Below are positions 33,556 to 42,545 of a stretch of 64,000 nt of DNA, piece after piece. Every line of letters begins with the position of its first letter. The stretch's first letter is position 1. The stretch is from Platanthera guangdongensis (lineage: Eukaryota > Streptophyta > Magnoliopsida > Asparagales > Orchidaceae), in NCBI GenBank assembly GCA_039583875.1, contig CM077162.1:56199675-56263674 (forward strand). Direction: 5' to 3'. Both the position numbers and the translations under genes were made by a program. The notes beneath the pieces are model-generated. The model had not been told where the DNA came from, ran no database searches, and saw only the letters and a program-made list of their open reading frames with translations.

Positions 33556-35352
33556 GTGAAGAGCTGTCCAAGTGTGAATCAACCTTGGTACTTGGACAGT
33601 GGTTGCTCCAAACATATGACAGGGAGTGATATTCCTCCAACAACAAACATAATTCCACAGGAGGAATTAATTCCAAATACTGTTGAAGAACCAACTCCAC
33701 CAGCTGATCTTGTCACACTTAGGGATCACCCCAGATCTCAAGTTTTGGAGACATATCAGCAGGTGTGTAGACAAGCATCAACTCAAACAGATTAGATGCA
33801 TGCCTGTTTTTTCTCTCAGATTGAACCTCTATCCATCCATGATGCTGAGCAAGATCCCCACTAGATCATTGCAATGCAGGAGGAATTAAATCAGTTTGAG
33901 AGATGTAGAGTTTGGGATTTGGTTCCAAGGCCTCAAGACTACCCAGTCATTGGAACCAAATGGGTCTACAGAAACAAGCTGGATGCACAAGGAGTATAGT
34001 GAGGAATAAAGCCAGGCTTGTTGCACAAGGATATATGCAGAAGAAGGAATAGATTATGACCAGACATTTGCACCTGTTGCAAGGTTGGAAGCAATCAGAA
34101 TATTCCTTGCCTATGCAGCTTACAAGAGATTCAAGGTCTATCAAATGGATGTGAAAAGTGCATTCTTGAATGTATACTCAAGGAAGAGGTGTATTTGAAC
34201 AACCTCCGGGTTTTGTTTCTCAAACTCATCCCTCTTATGTTTACAAATTGCATAAAGCTCTCTTTGGTCTAAAGCAAGCTCCAAGAGCTTGGTATGAGAC
34301 TCTAGCCAGCTTTTTGTTAGAGCATAAATTCATTAGAGGCACTGTAGATAGAACACTTTTCACTAGATATCATAATGATCAAATACTGTTAGTACAAATA
34401 TATGTGGATGACATAATTTTTGGGTCTACTGATTCAAAATTATGGAAGAGATTCTCTGATCTCATGCATTCTAAATTTGAAATGAGTAGCATGGGTGAGC
34501 TTTCCTACTTCCTTGATCTCCAAGTGAAGCAATGCCTGATGGCATCTTCATCTCCAAAGCTAAGTATGCTAAAGAGCTTATAAAAAAGTTTGGGATGGCT
34601 GATGTCTCAGCAAAGAAGATACCTCTGGCTACAAATGCTGTAATTGATTCAGATGCACATGGGAAACCTATATATCAGAAACTATATAGGGTCATTGTTG
34701 GATCCCTGTTATACCTTACAGCAAGCAGACCTGATATCATGTTTGCCACATACCATTGTGCTAGGTTCCAAGTGAACCCAAAAGAATCTCACCTTATTTT
34801 CCTAAAAACTAATTTTGAGATATATAAAGGGTTATCCTAGTCTAAGCCTATGGTATCCCACAGAATCAGAATTGAGTTAACTAGATACTCAGATGCTGAT
34901 TTAGCTGGATGCAGGGTGGATAGAAAATGTACTTCAGGAACTTGCCAGTTCCTGGGTATGAGATTAGTATCTTGGTTTGTAAGAAATAGTCATCTATATC
35001 TACCTCAACTGCTGAGGCAGAATACATTGCAGCAGGTAGCTATTGTTCCCAGATACTGTGGATACACAATCAATTACTAGACTATGGTATCAACTTAAAT
35101 AATTCAACTCTACTTTGTGATAACACAAGTACTATACCATAACACAGAATCCAGTCCATCACAGTAGGACAAAGCATATAGATATTAGACATCATTTCAT
35201 AAGAGAGTGTGTAGACCAAAACAAAATTAAGCTTGTTTATATCTACACTGATTTACAAAGGGCTGATGTATTCACCAAACCTCTGGATGAGAAAATCATC
35301 TCTTCTTTATAAATCAGTTGGAAATGATCAATGGAGAAGACTTAGTTTAGTT
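33556..35352 (+). pseudogene. E6 pol lacking integrase: protease fused to RT-RNase H, left arm
   Basis: The protease loop WYLDSGCSKHMTG (about 33588-33626) is followed in frame, after SD, by IPPTTN and the TPPADL linker that normally precedes RT. The rest of protease, the pre-integrase domain and the whole integrase are missing. RT begins at [17 protein letters not shown] (33867) and includes [25 protein letters not shown] (about 34255-34302) and YVDDIIFGST (about 34401-34430). RNase H includes YSDADLAGC, a TSGTCQFLG segment (about 34936) and the TKPLDEK tail (about 35277). The domain type is SIRE/Maximus Copia. One-base indels at 33990, 34035, 34170, 34190 and elsewhere break the frame. The element could move only with integrase supplied in trans. 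Confidence 0.85.
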
Positions 35353-35362
35353 TAAATCTGCA

Positions 35363-35640
35363 CTCGACGAATTTGCCAAAGTTCGTCGAACGGAGCTCGA
35401 TGAACTACGGAATGTTTGTGAGATATTTGTCGAACGCATGACGACGAACTCTCTGTGAGTGAAGTTGTTTTCGTCGAACGGAGATCGACAAATTCACTTT
35501 AGAAAACTTTCGTCGAACGGAGCTCGATGAAATGTCTTCAAATCTTCAGACAGGCTCGACGAATTATTTGACTATTAATTATTTCGTCGATCTCAGGTCA
35601 AAGAATTTCTTAATTTCCATGGAACGGAAGTTTGTCGATT
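35363..35640 (+). repeat. Dyad array between pol and post-pol ORF of E6
   Basis: Repeated ttcgtcgaacggagctcgatgaa, ttcgtcgaacggagatcgac and similar units run over 280 bases. They start right after the pol stop and end about 100 bases before the post-pol ATG. The placement suggests a control region for the downstream ORF. The right-arm copy is at 54996-55273. Confidence 0.78.
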
Positions 35641-35724
35641 CATATTCTGGAAAACCTTTTATCTAGGTTTTTCTTCGGCCTCCATCCCGCGCTTTCTATT
35701 CTCTTGCACTTGATCGCCATTTGT

Positions 35725-35735
35725 ATCTCTTGCAG
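35725..35735 (+). promoter_or_regulatory. Candidate 3' splice site before the post-pol ORF
   Basis: The sequence tgtatctcttgcag lies after a pyrimidine-rich stretch (ctttctattctcttgcac, 35689-35709), and the post-pol ATG follows at 35745. This matches a plant 3' splice site, so the ORF might be expressed from a spliced subgenomic RNA. The donor is not identified. Confidence 0.4.
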
Positions 35736-35744
35736 GTGATTCCA

Positions 35745-38569
35745 ATGGCTATTCTAGCAGGTGCCCTAACCGGAATGAAGTTTGACACTGCTTCGACGTC
35801 GACTTCGAATCCTTTCAACATTCAGATCCAATATTTCTGCATATACTGGAACTTCTGGAGGAATAGAAACTGAAAAATCTGATGTCAACAAGGATCAAAC
35901 TGTCTACAACTGAAATCAAAGAGTGGGTTTATACATCTACATCAGAGAAGAACACCATGATCGGAACAATTGCAGGTAACTCTGTACCTTTATCCCCCGC
36001 TGTACTTACTGAGATTTTTGATTGGTTAATGGCGAAGAACAGTTAGACATCGATTCAGAAGAATATGATATGATGTTAAGTTTAATGGATATACTGGAGA
36101 TAATCCCAATAAATTGTTAAAGAAACATCTGTCTGCCGAATATAAGTTTTTGGCAGATATTGTAGGGAAGGTTTTGCTAGGCAAGCATACTGCCCATGAC
36201 TACATTACCTGACACCAGTTTCTGGTTATGTGTGCAGTGATTAATAAGAAGGAAGTGGATTGGGCTCAAATCATATTTGATTTGATAAAGAAAAAGAACA
36301 ACAAGAAGGAAATCTGTTTTGGAAGGATCCTAGGGATCTTCTTAAAGGAAAAGGCTGAAGAATCTCTGGTCTCACCGACCATCTTCATAAATGCTAGTAA
36401 AAGGCTAACATGTGTCTTATTTGGGAGGTGGGAGAGGATAATAGTCAAGACCTCCTAGGCATCACCATCTTCCACCACAGCTTCTGAAAGCACCAGGGAT
36501 GTAAGAGTCACTCCCCACCCTGATGAAGAGAACATCTCTCCAACTCCACTACCACAACAACAACCTATACTACAATAACAACAATCTACTCATGTTCCTT
36601 CTACACCTACATCTCCACAAATTGATCTTACAGAGATCATATCTTCCACCTTCAGGAAAACCAACCACCAACACCACCTGATCCCCCCATAACACATATA
36701 TTCCCTCACCACCACAATCTCCACTTCCACAACATTTGTCCACCATACCATCTTCCACCTACCAACAGATACAATCATGCTAGATGCTACTCCTCCATCT
36801 CCATCACCATCTATCATTACTCCACATGTTTCTACTCACACAACATCTGAAACATCCACTGCTCCAACATTGGACCCCTCCACCATATCTTCCATCATTA
36901 TATCATCACACCCCTCATAAAATCAATCATAGCAGAGGCCATTATCCCTCTTGCTACCTCTACATCTACTCTATCTGCTCAACTTTCTGCCTTCACTGCT
37001 ACTCCCTCTTCATTCAGGGGCCTGGCTCCAGTATACACTGAAACCAGGCAGGGGGAGATGCTTAATGAAGAAGCTACAATACCTCCAGCAGAAGCAGAAA
37101 TCTCAGCTCCAGCAGCTCCAGTAACAGTAGATGCAACAAATACAGATTTAATTCCAGGGGATGCAGATTTTATTCCTGATGATAGAGATTTAATTGATTT
37201 GATTCATTTCATTGAGACTGACATGGACTTTGATGAGTCAGTTACTGAAGAAATAGTTAGTGAAGAAATTCTTTCTGTTGGTGATTTCATGTTAAATCCC
37301 ACAGTAAACTTAGTTCATTTACTGAAAGTTTTTTAATACTGCCTTTTTGAAAGTTATTCCAGCAGTAAACACTAAGCCATCCTTGGCGATTGTACCATAT
37401 ACTTCCCCAATCTCTCCAAAAGTTGCCAAGCAACTTAGAGATAGTTTGTTATTTCAAAGCCAGCTGTCATGCCATCTCCAAAAGAAGTTATTTTTGTTCC
37501 AACATTTGTAATGAATGACTCTCCCATGCTAGCTCTGAATGATTTGATTTTGGCTGATATAGAAGAAAAGTAAGGCAACTTCTGAAAGCACTATCAGAAC
37601 CAGTTCTCCAGTCTCTCCTATGGCTTCTTCTCCTGATCCTGTTGAAGTTCCTGCTCTATCACTACCTCCAGTTCCTGAAAATCCAATCATTTCTGCTGAG
37701 GCTCTGAAAGCACTAAATGTCCTATATGATAACCCTCAGGGATTAGATAATGATAATGATGATGATGAGGATGAGAAAGATGATTTAGATGATGAACCTA
37801 AGTGGAAGTTAATATCAAGAAAAGAAAAGCCCCTCCTCCTCCTGCTCCTAAGCCCAACCCAAACAATGACACTCCCTATTATATTGTCCAAAAGATAACT
37901 CCATACTGAGGGATGCCAGCCTGGATGTGGCTTTCTAAAAACTAGCAAAAGGAAAGGAAGAAAAGTAGAAGATACTCTCCTCCTCGAGCTCAGAAATATA
38001 GTAAGATCCACCTCCACCTCCTCTAGCTGCTGGTGCTTCAAGCACATATTCTCAAAGATCTGCCCCACTTAAATCATATCAATGACACCCAAGGGAGATC
38101 ACATGAAAGCAGCCAGCACAGACAATATTCTTCAGGAAAGCAACATCAACAGCATCAACATCAACAACAACAGCAACAATTCACTGAACATCACCAAGCT
38201 GAAAGATCTAAAAGATCAACCACTCCTCCTGTTCCTTTTGAAGATCCTGAAACAGCTGAAACAGCTAAAATGGTTAGGTTCCAAGAATTTGTAGGCCTTT
38301 CTATGATCAACAAGGCAAAAGCTGAAAGAAATGATCCTTCTGAATATTCTAAAATGTCAAAGTACAGGAAGGAAGAACTAAAGAGATTGAGAAAACCAAC
38401 AAATTCTTCAATGTGGATGACTATATGAAGCTACATCCAGAAGCAGTTGTCCCTAGGGCTACATCTTTGAAGATTATAGGGCAGCTGATATGACTATGAC
38501 AAGAGTGCAAGCTTCTAATCCTAATAGAGAAATCATCATCACAAAGCCAGTGAGAAAGGCAAAGAATAA
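35745..38569 (+). pseudogene. E6 post-pol ORF (env-like position), left arm
   Basis: This would be a protein of about 900 residues, unknown in function. The N-terminal domain starts MAILAGALTGMKFDT. Its conserved stretch, clean in the right arm, runs EIKEWVY, NSVPLSPAVLTEIFGL, LSAEYKFLADIVGKVLLGK, then MCAVINKKEVDWAQIIFDLI and NASKRLTCVLFGRWE. This resembles the 'putative plant transposon protein' domain. A proline/threonine-rich middle follows (36480-37060), then an acidic section, a Q/H-rich stretch (38120-38190) and a conserved C-terminus with PFEDPE and KLHPEAVVPR (38233-38450), ending at TAA 38567. TGA (about 36209) and TAG (about 35875) stops are shared with the other arm. No clear signal peptide or transmembrane segment is seen, so 'env' is positional only. 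Confidence 0.72.
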
Positions 38570-38790
38570 AAGCAAAAGGACAAGAAACAAAGAAGATAAA
38601 CTCTGCACCGGTTTAACATCTATTTAATTTATAACTGTTTTCTTATTTCAGAACAAAGCTTACTTGTGTATATATATATCTGTTATATATGTTTTGTTTT
38701 ATTTGCAGATATATGTTTTTATTGCTTTGTTTAGTTTTCATTTTGGTATGAGTCTGTACCAAGTCAGTGATTAAGTGACCTCACCTAAAT

Positions 38791-38800
38791 AGGGGGATAT
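38791..38800 (+). other. E6 polypurine tract
   Basis: The sequence agggggatat directly precedes the TGTTGGAACC start of the 3' LTR. The same position in E1 reads agggggagat. Confidence 0.75.
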
Positions 38801-40478
38801 TGTTGGAACCCTAGTTTGATTTGGGCTAGGTTCACTAAGTCACTAACCTAGGATCATGTGACCCAACATGTATAGCCAGGTCATGGTTGTGTCCTAGAGT
38901 CTAGGTCAAGTCCTTAGAGTCAACATCACATGGACCAGCTATCAACAAGACTGCAAGAGACTCAAGACTTAGAAGATTTCAAGACTTGTGTCGACACTCA
39001 GAATATATGTCGACACCAACTAAGTCGACACTAGCAGCACTTGTGTCGACACACAGATCATCAGTCAACACTTTGGAAAGGTGTGTCGACACCACACAGA
39101 GACTTGTGTCGACACTCAGAGTACATGTCGACACCAACTGAGTCGACACTAGAAGCACTTGTGTCGATACATAGATCATCAGTCGACATTTTGAAAAGGA
39201 TGTGTCGACACCACACAGAAGAATTATGTCGACACACAGGATATCAATCGACACTACATGTGTCGACACTAGGAGTAATTATGTCGACACTACACAAAAG
39301 ACTTGTGTCGACACACAGGAATATCAGTCGACACCACCTGTGTTGACACCAAGAGTAATTATATCAACACCACATAGAAGACTTGTGTCGACACACAGGA
39401 TATCAGTCGACACCACCTGTATCGATACCAGGAGTAATTGTGTCGACACACATAATATTTGACAACTCCAGAAGCTCAGCTCGATGAAATCAAATCTTAG
39501 GTCGACAAATCCTGGAGACTTTAACTTTCATTTCAGATACAGCTGTGAATATTCTAAGTCCAGAATAGTTGCTGAACTCCATTCGACGAACACAGTTATC
39601 AGCTCGATGAACCTCAGACGCAGAAAATGCAAAGTTCTGAAGCATACAGTTCTGTTATCAGCTCAATAATCTTGGAACTCAACTCTACGAACAGAAGTTA
39701 ACTTATCGGCCAACACCGCAACTCAGCTCGCGAACAGTGGACTCAGCTCGACGATTCTGTCATCAGTTCGACGATTCAGACATAGCATCTATTCCTTCTG
39801 TCCTTAGTCTATGGAAATAATTTCTGAATGATTAATGATAAAATATTCTCTGAATATTACCGTTGGACTTAATCACGGCCTTCATCAAATATTGTTTTCC
39901 ATTTTTCCAAGGGACAGTTGGGGAAAGGAATCAATGCATTTATTTTCAAGGACCGTCAACACTGATTACAGAAGATTCAAATTTCAAAAGGAAATTTTCC
40001 TCAGGAAATATAAAAAGAGATTTTTCTCTCCTTCCTGATAGACAGTAAGAATGATAGTAAGAAATACTGATAGTAAGAAAGACTTAAAGCAAGCAAAAAG
40101 CAAGCAAGCAAGAAAGAAAGCAAGCAGTTTCTCTGCATCTTTCATAAAAGCTCTGATACAAAAATAAGATCTGCTCTAAGAAGAAGAAGAACACTCATAC
40201 AAAATCAAGAGTCTTCTTACTTTAACATTCCAGGACTTCCAAGGACAACAATTATCAAATCTGTCAAGAAGATCCTACAGATAAAGGCTAAAAGCTTGAA
40301 GGCCTATCACCCTGCAACAAGGCTTCCATATTTCCCTGAACCATTTAATATCTCAGGGGGAGCCATTTGCTACCATCAATAATCCACAAGTCTTCTCTCT
40401 GATTGTTGACAGAGAAGACATAATCAACTCTCTCACCCCCACTGTGTAAAGGGTTGTCATCTCCCACTGTGTAAAGGG
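38801..40478 (+). repeat. E6 3' LTR, truncated at its 3' end (left arm)
   Basis: It starts TGTTGGAACC. It holds the TGTCGACA array (38988-39450) and a second set of agctcgacga/ttcgacgaa motifs (39477-39775). It aligns with the E1 LTR up to the ctctctcaccccc...tgtaaaggg block. At about 40478, after a doubled actgtgtaaaggg, it stops abruptly and E7 begins. By comparison with E1 about 400 bases of the LTR are missing. Confidence 0.82.
38988..39450 (+). repeat. TGTCGACA palindrome array in the family B LTR (left arm)
   Basis: I count 18 exact GTCGAC cores plus about six one-base variants in 463 bases, most as TGTCGACA. Larger units repeat: a ~118-bp block occurs twice (from 38986 and about 39104), then a ~80-bp block about three times. 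ORFs read from it on either strand are translations of the repeat, not genes. The right-arm copy is at 51181-51645. Confidence 0.9.
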
Positions 40479-40656
40479 AATATCTATGTCGATGCGATGA
40501 GCGGTCGTGGTGGACTGCCCTTTGGAGATACGTGGCCACCATATCACTGAGACTGTTATCTTCAAGAATATTAAGGCTGCATAGATCATGGTTCTCTACC
40601 ACCTATTTCGAAGGGGCAGTACACCATGACCGCTCATCATATCGATATAGATATTC
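40477..40656 (+). repeat. Imperfect inverted repeat (potential hairpin) at the E6/E7 junction
   Basis: Left stem 40477-40535 and right stem 40598-40656 are reverse complements at about 50 of 59 positions. Five of the nine differences would be G-U pairs in RNA read from this strand. The loop is about 62 bases. Both stems translate, in opposite directions, to related peptides (ISKGQ..TAH.IDIDIP). The partner in the right arm lies around 49968-50147. Confidence 0.7.
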
Positions 40657-40961
40657 CAGCAGTGGTCTGCGGGTCAGACCCCAAATGTCATGATGGAGAA
40701 TCTGGAGTACATCAAAGCTTACCTTAGATGCGAGCACATATATTCTGAGTCCAATGTGAGCAGGCCTGATAGGAGCGGCGTTGATTATATATAAACTCAA
40801 GATTCCACTTGTGGAACCTTCCTACAATCTCGGGGCCAGTTCGACGAAGAGGATATCTACTAGGAATGGATGGATCGAGAGTGGATACCACTATCTTGGC
40901 TGCGGAGCAAGAAGTAGATCGTGAGGATGATGATGACGATGACGATTACGACGACGACTGA
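40510..40961 (+). pseudogene. C-terminal part of an unidentified retroelement ORF (E7)
   Basis: Read with the right-arm copy, the frame gives VDCPLEIRGHHITETVIF, ISKGQYTMTAHHIDIDIP, VMMENLEYIKAYLRCEH and a short gap. It then runs LAAEQEVDREDDDDDDDYDDD and ends with TGA at 40959. An acidic C-terminal tail like this is common in plant retroelement gag-like or transposon proteins, but I do not recognise the family. The N-terminus is removed by the junction with the E6 LTR. A TAG near 40585 and indels differ between arms. Confidence 0.45.
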
Positions 40962-41209
40962 CTACTCTAGCACCTCTTTGCACTTATTTTAACTCTCCCG
41001 TCACTTATTTTATCATAAACTAATTATGTTTGTATTAATCTAAACAATGCTGGGGAGGCCACTATGACCATAGACTATTTATTTCTATGATGCTTGGACT
41101 GCGTGGTTATTTTGTTTTGTTAACTGTTGGATTATCAGATGATTATTACTTCATTTTCACCCCCTATGTATTTTTAGATTTCAACATTAATCAAGTGTTG
41201 TGATGACCC

Positions 41210-41217
41210 GTTATATA

Positions 41218-41301
<84 letters not shown>

Positions 41302-41312
41302 ATATATATATA
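41210..41312. repeat. (AT)n tract 1, left arm
   Basis: About 100 bases of TA dinucleotides with a few interruptions, following tgtgatgacccgt. The length differs from the right-arm copy (about 49302-49408), as expected for slippage or read error. Confidence 0.9.
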
Positions 41313-41737
41313 TTTATGGGCACAGTGTGCAATATTTTGATCAGATCTGCATGTTTTATAATAGCACATAACTTTGTGGGGTATAGAATGTCATTGTCAT
41401 ATTGGTACTACTCCACTCTTGAAGATTACTTTTCTCCCGTACTAGTTTTTCTTTTTGCAGATTATTTTGGATGCCCCAAGTTTTGAGTTACCCCTTCCAC
41501 CATGACATACGACAGTGGCACTCAGGTTGATAATGAATGATGCTCGAAACAACTGACTTCAGGGGAGTTTTTTTATTTCAGTGCATCTATTTTTATTGCC
41601 TTCATTTACATGATCTAAATCTTGTGATAGGAACCACTTAAGAGTATTAGAGTGTCAATATTAATGTGCATTTTGCTAGGGACTAGCAAAGGTGTAGGTG
41701 TGAGGGTGATGTGAAGTAACCTTCACCTTTTGAGTAT

Positions 41738-41750
41738 GATATATATATAG

Positions 41751-41842
<92 letters not shown>
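41738..41842. repeat. (AT)n tract 2, left arm
   Basis: About 100 bases of TA dinucleotides. The right-arm copy is at about 48778-48878. Open frames of alternating Tyr-Ile here are not coding. Confidence 0.9.
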
Positions 41843-41848
<6 letters not shown>

Positions 41849-42316
41849 GATTAATCTGTGGAGTCTTACCTTTAGCAAATTGTTATATCTACATAATTTA
41901 ATTGGTAGATTCGTCAAACTTAAAAATTCCAAAAGTTTGCTTTTGAAGTTAGTAAAATATGTAGAGCTCCATTTCATATTTTCATCATGCACACCACTCC
42001 TTAATTTCTTGCACCCTACAAATAATTTTATTATTTCCAAACATAAGAGGGAAGAGGGAACAAGAACTAGGTCAATGACGGAAGCTAAGACTGAGGTTGG
42101 GTAGTTAATTTATAAATATGATTAGTCCATCTTTGAATCAGTTCAACCCACGAAGTCCACAGTTATTTATAACATCCACAGCCTTTTGAGCTTGAGCCTT
42201 GTCATTTTGATATAAATTTGCATGTATAATTCCCCTATATTTCTACTAATTATTTCTTAATAAGTCTTCCAATTATGGGGGTTTCTAAAAAAAAGAGAGG
42301 AAAATGTGTAAAAAGT

Positions 42317-42545
42317 CATAGTGATATGCGGTCTAAGTGTGTGTACACCTATTTAGAATGATCCCTACTATGATTATAAAAAAATGAAAGTATAAAAAAG
42401 TGTCATAGTGATATGAGGCCTAGATATGTGTATTCATGCCTAGAATGATCCCACTATGATTTTGAAATCAAAATAATTGCATAAATATCATAGTGATATG
42501 TGGCCTAAGTGTGTGTACACCTACTTAGAATGATCCCAACTATGA
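42317..42545 (+). repeat. Three ~86-bp spaced dyad repeats, left arm
   Basis: Units start catagtgatatg at 42317, 42404 and 42489, and each ends with ccactatg or ccaactatg about 56 bases later. Within the unit, taagtgtgtgtacacctactta is a second, inner dyad around GTGTACAC. The right-arm copy is at 48071-48299. Confidence 0.85.

Larger units (their letters stand above)
31143..40478 (+). mobile_element. E6: Sirevirus-like family B (left arm), integrase-less
   Basis: Order: 3' end of the 5' LTR (31143-31329), PBS, gag (31444-32684), coiled-coil linker and dyad array, protease joined directly to the RT linker (33556-33800), RT and RNase H (33870-35350), a second dyad array (35363-35640), post-pol ORF (35745-38569), PPT and the first 1.68 kb of the 3' LTR (38801-40478). 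The integrase region is absent. The order and RNase H/gag type fit SIRE/Maximus Copia elements. The same element is read in reverse at 50148-59514. Confidence 0.9.

Noticed and set aside
38988..39450. CRISPR-like appearance: short palindromic repeats with spacers
   Set aside because: The repeats are 8 bp, spacing is irregular and linkers themselves repeat; the setting is a plant LTR. There are no cas genes.
41723..42040. Open frames of alternating Tyr-Ile, also at 48547-48895
   Set aside because: Translation of (AT)n dinucleotide tracts.
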